In this document: one piece after another, positions 21,498 through 30,179 of the stretch
Layout: every line of letters starts with the position of its first letter
Position numbering within the stretch: the stretch's first letter is position 1
Source: Synergistaceae bacterium
GTDB lineage: Bacteria > Synergistota > Synergistia > Synergistales > Aminobacteriaceae
Length of the DNA stretch: 49,836 nt
Direction: 5' to 3'
NCBI GenBank assembly: GCA_017455085.1
Contig: JAFTBT010000015.1
Span: 1 to 49,836, forward strand
The notes under the pieces: model-generated
Seen by the model: the letters and a program-made list of their open reading frames with translations, nothing else
Database searches by the model: none
Told to the model about the DNA's origin: nothing
Translations under genes and position numbers: made by a program

Positions 21498-21992
21498 ATG
21501 TTGATACACAATGAATCTTACGATGACAAAATAATGCGTTTACGTTACGAGATGCTGCTCATGCGTTCGAAGACTGGGCAGGCTTTGGGGCTGGACAAGG
21601 CGGAAGATTTTGACTCTGCACTTGATGAAGCGTCACGACCCGAGATTTTGCGCGTGGGTGAGGCATCTAGACCTGAGACTTTGCGCGTGGACAATACGCC
21701 CAGCACTGAACCCCAACACAGGCCTGTCCCTCGCAGGCAGATTAGCACCGGACGCGGGACTCTTATGGTGGACATAGACTCGTTTGTGAGCGCACGTGCC
21801 AGAAGAATGCAGGGGAATGTTTCTGTCAGCTCTGCAGAAAGCAATACTGTCTTGGCCGGAACCGTGCCAACGTATTGGCGGAATGACTTTTTCACAGGAC
21901 GTGATACCATGATTGCTGAAGCCGCACAGAAATACGCTCAGGCTATGGACATTTCGGGACAACATGACACAGTTTTTGTTGCTCCGGCGTGA
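21498..21992 (+). CDS. Unknown protein between flhA and flhF
   Basis: 164 aa, soluble and charged, no signal peptide or membrane segment. A 10-residue internal duplication is visible (EASRPEILRV / EASRPETLRV, about 45-64). The C-terminal part DTMIAEAAQKYAQAMDISG is helical. It begins 4 nt after flhA and ends 16 nt before flhF, so it is a co-translated operon member. No family recognised; a flagellar assembly role is inferred from position only. Confidence 0.75.
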   Translation: MLIHNESYDDKIMRLRYEMLLMRSKTGQALGLDKAEDFDSALDEASRPEILRVGEASRPETLRVDNTPSTEPQHRPVPRRQISTGRGTLMVDIDSFVSARARRMQGNVSVSSAESNTVLAGTVPTYWRNDFFTGRDTMIAEAAQKYAQAMDISGQHDTVFVAPA

Positions 21993-22007
21993 TTTTGGTG
22001 ATGCATA

Positions 22008-23501
22008 ATGCGCGTAACTAACCAGATAACTTTTACCGCGAAAGATGACGCTGAAGCCCTGAGACTCGCTGCTGAAAGATTGGGCAGGGATGCAGTGATT
22101 CTCTCCACGCAGGTGATCAAAGAAGGCGGAGTGTTGGGGATGTTCAAGCATTCGGTGCTGAAGGTTACTGCCGGCCTCCTTGAGGATGACGAACCAAGAC
22201 TACAGCCCCGGCCAAGACAGCAGCCCACAGCCGCGTCAACTGCCTCAACGATGGACGAGGACACACGCCGTGAGAATCTCATAGCGTTTCAGAAGTTGAT
22301 GGAGTTCAAGGAACGCTCCGGGAATCTCTCGCAGTCAAGCACTCCTCCAGAATCTCCCGCACCATTAGGAGAAGAGGGCTACAGACTCCCGCAGAGTGAG
22401 AACATCCAGATATCACCCGAAGGACTCCGCAACGCTTACGGACTCACCACACGACCCGCACCAGTCCCGCCGCCATTGCAGACTCCGCCCCAAAGACCTC
22501 AGCCGCAAGTTCAGCCGCAGCCACAAGTTCAGGCAGTACCTGACAACGATACGAAGCTCTTACGGGATCAGGTTGGCGCACTCGCTGACAGGATAGATAT
22601 ACTTTTGCAGAGAATTACTGCTGTGGAGAACGGAGTCAGTGTTGCAGTCCAGCAGAGAAACACAGCACAGAATTTCCAGCAGGGAGCTTCACAGTTTCAG
22701 GCTATGCCACGTCTCTCACAGGAGGACTCAGGAATCGAGGGCAGGCTCAAAGCCTCAGACGTTGACGAAAGATATATACGCAAGCTGCTCGCTGATTATG
22801 CGGTCATGTCCAAGAAGGAACGAGGCAAAAAATTACCCTTCACGAAATGGCTCGCGAATCAGATAGAGTGTTCAGGAGACAACGGAGGAGACGCAGCAGG
22901 AGGCCGGAAAGTTATGCTGTTAGGGCCAACAGGAGTCGGCAAGACCACCACGATCGCCAAACTCGCCGCGATAAAAGCACTCTGGGAACACAAGAAGGTG
23001 TTACTCCTCACCAGCGACACGTACAGAATCGCAGCAGTCGAACAGCTCAAGACATACGCAAAGATTCTCGGTGTGCCTATAGAGATAATTTTTGACCTCA
23101 ACACGATTCCGAGTGTGGTTGCTGAACACGACAATGCAGAAATTATGCTGCTGGATACTGCCGGACGTTCCCAGCGCGACAAGAAGAACATGGAACTTTT
23201 CGAGAACCTCTATAACGCTTTCACTCCCGATGCAGTTCACTTAGTCTTGGCCGCTAACATGAAGTACAAAGATATGCTGGATGTCGTTGAACATATCCCG
23301 AACATTCCGATCTCGCATTTGCTTTTCACGAAGCTGGACGAAACTGTGAGTTATGGGTCAATCTTCAACATTCAGCAGGTTATGGGGTGTCCTGTGTCAT
23401 TCCTGACGGTAGGGCAGAACGTCCCCAAAGACATAGAGACTGCAACAGGCTCACGGATTGCTGAGTTCCTGATGAAGTCCGAAGAAGAACGAAAGCGTTA
23501 A
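22008..23501 (+). CDS. flhF: Flagellar SRP-like GTPase FlhF
   Basis: 497 aa. The N-terminal part (RVTNQITFTAKDDAEALRLA ... LGRDAVILSTQ) is the FlhF-specific B domain, followed by a Pro/Gln-rich linker (about 145-185) and the NG GTPase domain. P-loop LLGPTGVGKTTTIAKLA, SDTYRIAAVEQLKTYA and LLDTAGRSQRD are intact. It sets flagellar number and position with FlhG, which follows after 3 nt. Confidence 0.96.
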   Translation: MRVTNQITFTAKDDAEALRLAAERLGRDAVILSTQVIKEGGVLGMFKHSVLKVTAGLLEDDEPRLQPRPRQQPTAASTASTMDEDTRRENLIAFQKLMEFKERSGNLSQSSTPPESPAPLGEEGYRLPQSENIQISPEGLRNAYGLTTRPAPVPPPLQTPPQRPQPQVQPQPQVQAVPDNDTKLLRDQVGALADRIDILLQRITAVENGVSVAVQQRNTAQNFQQGASQFQAMPRLSQEDSGIEGRLKASDVDERYIRKLLADYAVMSKKERGKKLPFTKWLANQIECSGDNGGDAAGGRKVMLLGPTGVGKTTTIAKLAAIKALWEHKKVLLLTSDTYRIAAVEQLKTYAKILGVPIEIIFDLNTIPSVVAEHDNAEIMLLDTAGRSQRDKKNMELFENLYNAFTPDAVHLVLAANMKYKDMLDVVEHIPNIPISHLLFTKLDETVSYGSIFNIQQVMGCPVSFLTVGQNVPKDIETATGSRIAEFLMKSEEERKR

Positions 23502-23504
23502 AGT

Positions 23505-24491
23505 ATGGCAAGATATGATTACAAACCTGACCAAGCTGGAGAATTAAGACGTATGGTAAAAGACAACAGGCAGAAGAATAAACCCGAACCCAAACCCCAA
23601 CGGCTGCATACCCTTTCGATTCTGAGCGGCAAGGGAGGAGTCGGAAAGAGCAATATTGCTGCGGCCCTGTCGTTTGCACTTGCAGACTTCGGCAAGAGAG
23701 TAGTGCTGATAGACGCGGACTTAGGCATGGCGAATCTGGATATACTTTGCGGTGTGAACAATGCCCGCTACAACATTTCGCACCTGATTGACGGCTCGCG
23801 GAACCTAAGCGAGATTCTCGTACACTTCCGTACGTCAGAGAGAGCTACCCGCCAGAACGGAGCAGTTGCGTTGCTGCCGGGAGGTGTCGGCCTGAAGAAT
23901 ATTGCTGACCTTGACGATGACGACATGGAGAAACTTTTCGAGTCGTTATCCGCGCTTGAGTCTCTGTCTGACTATCTCATCATGGACGCTGGCGCAGGGA
24001 TTCACAAGGGTGTGTTGTCGTTCGCGTATGCTTCGGAAATTACGCTGCTGATCACTACGCCGGAGCCTACTAGTATTCGTGACGCATACGGAGTGATCAA
24101 GTCGCTGGGTGCTGCTGCGTGGGAGAGCATAGAGGGAGCTACTACGGGCTTGATGCTGGTGGTGAACATGGCCAGTTCGAGCCGAGAAGCCTCAGAAGTT
24201 GCGAACAGGATAAAACTTGCCTCGATGCAGTACTTGGGGAATGCTCCTGTGTATTTGGGGTATGTCCTGAAGGATGAAGTGATAGAGCGCAGTGTGAAGG
24301 ACCGCAGAATTTTCTACAGGGCAGAGCCGGAATCCAACGCAAGCATATGTATTCGGAACTTGGCCGGAGAATTATTGCGTGTGTGTGAGGGTGCGGACAT
24401 CAAACCGGAAGCCCTCAGGGAACATAACGAAGGAACAGTCAGATCATTCTTCAAGAGGTTACGAGCTAACTTTTTCACAGACAAGAAATAA
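23505..24491 (+). CDS. flhG: MinD-like ATPase FlhG (FleN/YlxH)
   Basis: 328 aa. Deviant Walker A ILSGKGGVGKSNIAAAL preceded by a basic N-terminal tail (KDNRQKNKPEPKPQ) that in this family stimulates FlhF GTPase activity. LIDADLGMANLDILCGV and DYLIMDAGAGIH follow. A membrane-targeting-type C-terminal helix (VRSFFKRLRANFF) is present. It limits flagellar number. The operon is interrupted after it by an IS605-like remnant. Confidence 0.95.
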   Translation: MARYDYKPDQAGELRRMVKDNRQKNKPEPKPQRLHTLSILSGKGGVGKSNIAAALSFALADFGKRVVLIDADLGMANLDILCGVNNARYNISHLIDGSRNLSEILVHFRTSERATRQNGAVALLPGGVGLKNIADLDDDDMEKLFESLSALESLSDYLIMDAGAGIHKGVLSFAYASEITLLITTPEPTSIRDAYGVIKSLGAAAWESIEGATTGLMLVVNMASSSREASEVANRIKLASMQYLGNAPVYLGYVLKDEVIERSVKDRRIFYRAEPESNASICIRNLAGELLRVCEGADIKPEALREHNEGTVRSFFKRLRANFFTDKK

Positions 24492-24524
24492 CGATATAAT
24501 TACCACATATCAATGTAATGTAAG

Positions 24525-25038
24525 GAAGAGTAATAATCAGGGTGGGGCATCATCCTGTAGCGGAGACATAGCAAGACTTAAGTACTTAGGCAGTGTTGAA
24601 GATGCTAGAATCCCCCGCCTTTAAGGTGTGGGGAGTATGTCAAGTATTACAGCACGCACAAATAGAATCACAGAAAGGAGGTGAGCATATACTCAGCTTC
24701 TGATGCGAAAACCAAGCGGGAAGCAATTTCTACCCGTACGTTAGCGGGAATGTTAAGCCTTCGGAGCGTTATATCAAACATGAGTAACAGAACATCGCGA
24801 AAGTGGACGCGTTGAACAAGGAATGAAGCAAACAGGAATGTTATAAGTCTTCTGTAACGGTGTATCTGCTGCCGTATATTTTTACAGACAGTAGGATATT
24901 TTAACGAATGATTATTACTCCAGTGAGCGGAGGTCTGTTTCTTATTAGCAGACATAAAAGCCCACTCGCCTTAGGCGATATGATTATAGAAGGAGGAACG
25001 CGCTCCCCTCATAGCTAAAACTAGGGGTATCCGCGCGT
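24525..25038 (+). mobile_element. IS200/IS605-like remnant between flhG and cheB
   Basis: Contains CCCCCGCCTTTAAGGTGTGGGG (24611-24632 region), a hairpin typical of TnpB-type element ends. The right end, GCTCCCCTCATAGCTAAAAC then TAGGGGTATCCGCGCG (to about 25038), matches the remnant at 9156-9551. A short in-frame tail ending SVEDARIPRL before the hairpin may be the relic of a TnpB C-terminus. No intact transposase remains. The left boundary is uncertain (24495-24540). Apart from this the 553-bp gap holds no gene. Confidence 0.6.
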
Positions 25039-25044
25039 AATTAT

Positions 25045-26130
25045 TTGATGATACCCAGCCCGGGCAAAAAAATCAGGGTGCTAGTTGTTGACGACAGTGC
25101 ATTGATGCGGCAGTTCATCAGCGACATTCTCAGGTCAGACCCCAGAATCGAAGTTGCAGGTACAGCCAGAGACGGCAGGGACGCACTTGCACAGATACAG
25201 ACCCTCAAGCCAGACTTGGTGACTATGGACGTGGAGATGCCCAACATGAGCGGGCTTCAGGCTCTCGAGGAAATCATGCGGACGAATCCCCTTCCGGTTA
25301 TCATGGTCAGCTCCATGACTCAGGAAGGCGCAGAGACCACGCTAAAGGCTCTTGCGTTGGGGTGTGTTGACTTCATAGGCAAACCATCAGGCTCTATATC
25401 CCTGAACATCAAGACAGTCGGCCAAGAACTCATCGACAAGGTCATTGCCGCAAGCACCGCCAGGATCCGCACTAAGGCCGGAATTTTCGGAGCAGGTTCA
25501 CGGACTCTCACGCCCGCACCAGACTTCCGGAGAATGAGCCCTCCCATGAATCTCACAGGTCGGCGCGACATCGTAGCTATTGCCAGCTCAACCGGCGGCC
25601 CTATGGCGTTAAGTGAACTCATCCCGAAATTGCCGAAGAAATTTCCGCTACCCATCGTGATCACTCAGCACATGCCCAAAGAGTTTACGCCATCGTTCGC
25701 GAAGAGGCTGAATGACTCCTCACAGCTTGAGGTGGTCGAGGGTTTTGACGGGTTGACCCTGAAGCCCGGAAGAGTAGTGATCGCTCCGGGAGGAAAGCAC
25801 TTGATTATCAAGCGCAGAGGCGGGCAGGCAGTATGCGGACTCTCTGATGCACCCCCTGTGTTGTCCGTGAAGCCGGCAGCTAATATCATGTTCCTGAGCA
25901 TTGCTGACGAGTACGGCGGAAATGTCCTGTGCGTGATTCTCACCGGAATGGGCAGGGACGGTACGGACGGAGCTGTTGCCCTGAAACGAAAGGGTGCGTA
26001 TGTTATCGCGGAGAGTCAGAAAACTTGCGTGGTGTACGGGATGCCGAAAGCCGCAGTAGACGCGGGAGTAGTGGATGAAGTTTTGCCGCTGAATGAGATC
26101 CCTGACGCTATGGTTAGACTCGTGAAGTAA
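25045..26130 (+). CDS. cheB: Chemotaxis protein-glutamate methylesterase CheB
   Basis: 361 aa. Receiver domain (about 9-125) with VLVVDDSALMRQF and phospho-acceptor Asp62 in MDVEMPNMSG. The catalytic domain (about 172-355) carries Ser in IASSTGGP, His in ITQHMPKEFTP and Asp in GMGRDGTDG, a complete triad. It removes methyl groups from chemoreceptors. Start TTG 25045 or ATG 25048, only 7-10 nt from the end of the inserted element, so the native ribosome-binding site has been replaced; AGGGG at 25022-25027 may serve, at suboptimal spacing. Confidence 0.96.
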   Translation: MMIPSPGKKIRVLVVDDSALMRQFISDILRSDPRIEVAGTARDGRDALAQIQTLKPDLVTMDVEMPNMSGLQALEEIMRTNPLPVIMVSSMTQEGAETTLKALALGCVDFIGKPSGSISLNIKTVGQELIDKVIAASTARIRTKAGIFGAGSRTLTPAPDFRRMSPPMNLTGRRDIVAIASSTGGPMALSELIPKLPKKFPLPIVITQHMPKEFTPSFAKRLNDSSQLEVVEGFDGLTLKPGRVVIAPGGKHLIIKRRGGQAVCGLSDAPPVLSVKPAANIMFLSIADEYGGNVLCVILTGMGRDGTDGAVALKRKGAYVIAESQKTCVVYGMPKAAVDAGVVDEVLPLNEIPDAMVRLVK

Positions 26131-26157
26131 TAGATACACTAAGGGGGAATATTCACT

Positions 26158-28224
26158 TTGTCAGATATGGATATGAGTCAGTACTTGGGGGCTTTCCTTG
26201 ATGAGACTGACGACAATTTACACAGGCTAGATGATATGCTGCTCGCTCTTGAGAAAAACATGACTGATATAGATGTCATCAACGAAATTTTCAGGAGCGC
26301 GCACACGTTAAAAGGTATGGCCGGAACTATGGGCTTTACGCAGATGATGGGACTCACCCACGCAATGGAGGACAGACTCGACGAAGCCCGCAAAGGTACT
26401 CTGCCACTAACTGAGGCGGATATGAATCTGCTGTTTACGGGACTCGATAACCTTCAGGCTATGGCGGACTCGATTCGCGGCGGCGGCAATGACGCACACA
26501 TAGACGTCTCCGAGATGGTCGCACAGCTCCGTCACCAAGCACCCATGCCAGCGGACAGCTCACCAGCTCCGGCGCAAGCACAGGCCGATTCTTCAGGAGG
26601 GGACTCCGGAGTCTCTGCGCAGGATGCCGAGTGGGTCAATAGGGCTCACGACGAGGGCGCAAACGCTTTCAGTGTACACGTGACTCTGAGTCAGTCATGC
26701 TTGCTCAAGGCCGCACGTGCCTACATGGTCGTGAACAGGCTCGAGGAAATGGGAGAGATTGCCCGCTCCGAACCGTCAACAGAAGCACTTGAGCATGAGG
26801 AGTTCGAGTTTGATTTTACGATCTATGTTGCGACACCTGCACCCGCTGAGGATGTCAAGGCCGCGATCGAGAAGATAGGCGATGTACAGACTGCGGACGT
26901 TGAGGAAGTCAAGGTAGAGTCAGCTCCCGCAAGCGCACCCGCTCCAGCAGAGGCAGCACCCGCACAAGAGGCAGCTCCAGCGCAGGCAGCAGCACCCGCT
27001 CAGGCAGAAGCAGCTCCAGAAGCAAAACCAGCACCAGCTCCGGCCAAGAAGGAAGGTGCAAAGAAATCCAGCCAGACAGTCAGAGTCGACATCGGCAGGC
27101 TCGATAAGCTCATGAACCTTGTCGGCGAACTCGTAATTTCTCGCGCAAGAATCGAACGCCTCGTGCAGGAAGCAAGGTTACGCCAGTTTGACGAGACACT
27201 CTCACAGTTAGGCAGAATCTCCGGAGACATTCAGGAACTCGTCACGAAATTGCGCATGGTGCCCGTAAGTTTCACGTTCGACAGATTCCCCAGACTCATA
27301 CGAGACCTGTGCAAGACCCTCAACAAAAACGTGGAGCTTGTGCTTGAGGGAGAAGACACGGAGCTTGACCGCACTGTGATTGACGAGATCGGCGACCCTA
27401 TGGTGCATTTGATTCGTAACTCTATGGATCACGGCATAGAGCATCCCGACGAACGCAAAGCTCTCGGCAAACCTGAGAAGGGCATTCTGAAGATTGCGGC
27501 CTATCAGGAAGGCTCAGGAGTCGTTATTGAGGTCAGTGATGACGGTGCAGGCATTGACCCCGACAAGGTCAAGAAGAAAGCCATCGAGCGCGGAATAATC
27601 ACTGAAGACAGAGCAGCAATCATGTCTGACGAGGAAGCACAGCAGTTAGTGTTGTTGCCGGGTTTCAGCATGGCAAAGCAGGTTACGGACTTATCGGGGC
27701 GCGGTGTCGGTATGGACGCGGTCAAAACGAAAGTTGAGGCATTGGGCGGACAGTTTGACCTCACCAGCAAGAAGAACGAAGGTACTCACGTGTATATCCG
27801 TCTGCCGTTGACGCTCGCAATAGTGCTGTCACTGTTGATCAAGGTCGGCGATGAGACATACGCAATATCACTCGAAAACGTCGAAGAAACCATCATGGTG
27901 CGCAAAGAGGACGTCAAGACTGTACACGGTGAACCCACGACACTTTTACGCGGTGAGGTGTTATCGCTTAACGTGTTAGGGGACATTCTCGGATCTGACA
28001 GCATAGAGCGCGACAAAGAAGAGTACCCCGTTGTTGTCGTGAAGATTGGCAAGAACAAAATCGGCTTTATCGTGAGTCAGCTCATAGGCCAGCAGGAAAT
28101 AGTCATAAAGTCTCTTGGCCGGTTCCTGTCGAAAATTGACGGCATTACGGGCGGGACTATTCTCGGTGACGGCAATGTAGCACTGATTCTTGATGTGGCC
28201 TCTTTCTACTCGACTAAGAACTAA
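26158..28224 (+). CDS. cheA: Chemotaxis histidine kinase CheA
   Basis: 688 aa. P1 Hpt domain with phospho-His49 in SAHTLKGMAGTMGF. P2 response-regulator docking domain (about 160-255), flanked by an Ala/Pro/Gln-rich linker. P3 dimerisation (about 305-370). P4 ATPase with HLIRNSMDHGIEHP, DDGAGID and GRGVGMDAV. P5 CheW-like domain from about 545. TTG start with GGGGGA upstream. CheW, CheY and CheR are not in this window. Confidence 0.97.
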   Translation: MSDMDMSQYLGAFLDETDDNLHRLDDMLLALEKNMTDIDVINEIFRSAHTLKGMAGTMGFTQMMGLTHAMEDRLDEARKGTLPLTEADMNLLFTGLDNLQAMADSIRGGGNDAHIDVSEMVAQLRHQAPMPADSSPAPAQAQADSSGGDSGVSAQDAEWVNRAHDEGANAFSVHVTLSQSCLLKAARAYMVVNRLEEMGEIARSEPSTEALEHEEFEFDFTIYVATPAPAEDVKAAIEKIGDVQTADVEEVKVESAPASAPAPAEAAPAQEAAPAQAAAPAQAEAAPEAKPAPAPAKKEGAKKSSQTVRVDIGRLDKLMNLVGELVISRARIERLVQEARLRQFDETLSQLGRISGDIQELVTKLRMVPVSFTFDRFPRLIRDLCKTLNKNVELVLEGEDTELDRTVIDEIGDPMVHLIRNSMDHGIEHPDERKALGKPEKGILKIAAYQEGSGVVIEVSDDGAGIDPDKVKKKAIERGIITEDRAAIMSDEEAQQLVLLPGFSMAKQVTDLSGRGVGMDAVKTKVEALGGQFDLTSKKNEGTHVYIRLPLTLAIVLSLLIKVGDETYAISLENVEETIMVRKEDVKTVHGEPTTLLRGEVLSLNVLGDILGSDSIERDKEEYPVVVVKIGKNKIGFIVSQLIGQQEIVIKSLGRFLSKIDGITGGTILGDGNVALILDVASFYSTKN

Positions 28225-28238
28225 GGGAGTTTATAGCA

Positions 28239-28895
28239 ATGTCGGAGCAGGAAACTACTGACATTATGGCATCGTTCAGTTCGTTGCAGCTGGATGCAAT
28301 AAAGGAAGTCGGAAACATAGGCACAGGAAATGCAGCTACTGCCCTGAGCGGATTACTCTCCCGGCGAATAAATATGACCGTCCCCAAAACTGAGCTGGTC
28401 TCGATTTATGAGCTCGGTGAACACTATGGAGACCCCATGCAGATAGTTGGAGCGGTGTTTGTGCGTTCGCTGGGAGGGTTTCAGTGCAGCCTGATATTCA
28501 TCCAGAATGAGGAAGACGCTGATTTGATGGTGGAGCTTTTGCTCAAGCAGCAGTTCGGTACGTTTATACCTGTAGGCGAGATTCCTCAAGAGATGACTGA
28601 CAGCGCACTAAGTGAGGTCGGAAACATAGTACTAAGCTCATTCCTGAATGCGATAAATATGCTGCTCGGCACTCAGCACCAAATCAGTGTCCCAGGAGTA
28701 GCACATGACATGCTGAGTTCGATTCTTGACGTTGTAGCGTCTATTTACGGGCAGATGGGAGAAACTGCACTCCTAGTGAACACGGAACTTAGTGTTGAAG
28801 GACTGGAGTCAGGGCGCAAAATTTCGGGGCATATAATCCTGATTCCTGATCCTGACGCGCTGGAATTGCTCCTGAGAAAGCTGAAGGTGATGTGA
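28239..28895 (+). CDS. cheC: CheY-phosphate phosphatase CheC
   Basis: 218 aa. Both CheC active-site motifs are present: DAIKEVGNIGTGNAATALSG near the start and DSALSEVGNIVLSSFLNA in the second half (Glu and Asn in each). It dephosphorylates CheY-P and binds CheD. Its TGA overlaps the cheD start, fitting the known CheC-CheD partnership. Confidence 0.95.
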   Translation: MSEQETTDIMASFSSLQLDAIKEVGNIGTGNAATALSGLLSRRINMTVPKTELVSIYELGEHYGDPMQIVGAVFVRSLGGFQCSLIFIQNEEDADLMVELLLKQQFGTFIPVGEIPQEMTDSALSEVGNIVLSSFLNAINMLLGTQHQISVPGVAHDMLSSILDVVASIYGQMGETALLVNTELSVEGLESGRKISGHIILIPDPDALELLLRKLKVM

Positions 28896-29389
28896 TGGCT
28901 GCAGAAAACAGTATCGTCTTGGGCATGGCTGATCTTATGGTGATACGTGCCCCAGTGAAATTAATCACGCTCGGACTCGGCTCATGCATAGGCCTCGTAG
29001 TGTATGACTCTACAGCGAAAGTTGCAGGTATGGCTCATATTATGCTGCCCAATAGTCGCGGGCTTATGGGTTCGGAAAAAGTCGGGAAGTTTGCGGATAC
29101 AGCAGTTCCCAGAATCATAGAGGACATGATCAAGCTCGGAGCAGTCAAGACCAGAATCCGAGCCAAGATCGCCGGAGGTGCGCAGATGTTTTCGCTTCCG
29201 GGAATGTCTGCGGACTTTTTGACGGTCGGAGCAAAAAACGTTAAGGAGACTACACAGCGGCTTCGTGGAATGGGAATAGCTTTAGCAGCTGCGGATACAG
29301 GCGGCAACAAGGGAAGGACTATAGAATTTTCAACGAGCAACTGGATGCTGAAGGTTAAGACGCTCGGAAAAGGGATAAAGGAAATATAA
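28892..29389 (+). CDS. cheD: Chemoreceptor glutamine deamidase CheD
   Basis: 165 aa. Active-site Cys in LGLGSCIGLVVYD and His in GMAHIMLPNS; the Thr partner lies in the following strand. It deamidates receptor glutamines and stimulates CheC. Start GTG 28892 or ATG 28895, both overlapping the cheC stop. The C-terminus FSTSNWMLKVKTLGKGI is normal. Confidence 0.95.
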   Translation: MMAAENSIVLGMADLMVIRAPVKLITLGLGSCIGLVVYDSTAKVAGMAHIMLPNSRGLMGSEKVGKFADTAVPRIIEDMIKLGAVKTRIRAKIAGGAQMFSLPGMSADFLTVGAKNVKETTQRLRGMGIALAAADTGGNKGRTIEFSTSNWMLKVKTLGKGIKEI

Positions 29390-29409
29390 ACGGGGGTGGT
29401 GTTGATGAG

Positions 29410-30162
29410 ATGAAGACCGAAGAAGAAAAATTACTCTGGGAGGAATTTGCGAGGACTGGCAAGGGACGTGATGAGCTTGTTACGCGATACCTGCCGCTGA
29501 TCAAGTACGTTGTCGGAAGAATGGCCGTAACTCCTCCGACAGGGCTGGACTACGAGGATATATTGAGCTTCGGGGTGTTCGGTCTGCTTGATGCTGTGGA
29601 CAAGTTCGACCCATCGAAGGGCTTCGTGTTCCAGACGTATGCGATTCCCAGAATCAGAGGGGCAATACTTGACGAATTGCGAAAGTGCGATTGGTTTTCA
29701 CGTACTGGCCGCGAGAAAGTCCAGAAGTTCAACAGGACAGTGGAGAAGATTCTACGCGACAGAGGCGAACTCAAAGACGAGTGGATCATGCAGGAGATGG
29801 GCATTGACGCAGATGAGTACTACGAGATTCAGGAGCTGGCTTCACGCGGATACATCACCTCACTTGACGACACTACCCCCCTTGATGACGGCGAGGTCGC
29901 TGTTGAGGCTACACTTGCTGACGAACGCGAAGGTGCCGCAGAAAGACTCGATTACGAGAGCGAGAAACAGGAACTTGCTGAAGCACTGCAGGAACTTCCC
30001 GAACGCGAAAAGCAAATGCTCAGCCTGTACTACTACGAGGGCTTGACGCTTAAGGAGATCGGCGTAGTTATGGGAGTGTCCGAGAGCAGAGTATCGCAGA
30101 TTCACGGCAAAGGGTTATCCATGCTGAGAGCAATCATGCGGGAAAAACTTAACGCTTCATAA
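29410..30162 (+). CDS. fliA: Flagellar sigma factor, FliA/SigD (sigma-28) type
   Basis: 250 aa. Region 2 with LVTRYLPLIKYVVGRMA and YEDILSFGVFGLLDAVDKFDP, region 3 (LRKCDWFSRTGREKVQKF) and region 4 HTH (GLTLKEIGVVMGVSESRVSQIHGKG). The WF-R motif between regions 2 and 3 is characteristic of the FliA/WhiG branch. It should direct late flagellar and chemotaxis transcription. ATG start, 20 nt after cheD. Confidence 0.95.
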   Translation: MKTEEEKLLWEEFARTGKGRDELVTRYLPLIKYVVGRMAVTPPTGLDYEDILSFGVFGLLDAVDKFDPSKGFVFQTYAIPRIRGAILDELRKCDWFSRTGREKVQKFNRTVEKILRDRGELKDEWIMQEMGIDADEYYEIQELASRGYITSLDDTTPLDDGEVAVEATLADEREGAAERLDYESEKQELAEALQELPEREKQMLSLYYYEGLTLKEIGVVMGVSESRVSQIHGKGLSMLRAIMREKLNAS

Positions 30163-30179
30163 CTAGGGAGGTGTTCACA

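Noticed and set aside
24668..24955. 95-codon minus-strand frame in the IS605-like remnant
   Set aside because: No similarity to TnpA or TnpB motifs (no HUH, RuvC or zinc-finger residues) and no ribosome-binding site.
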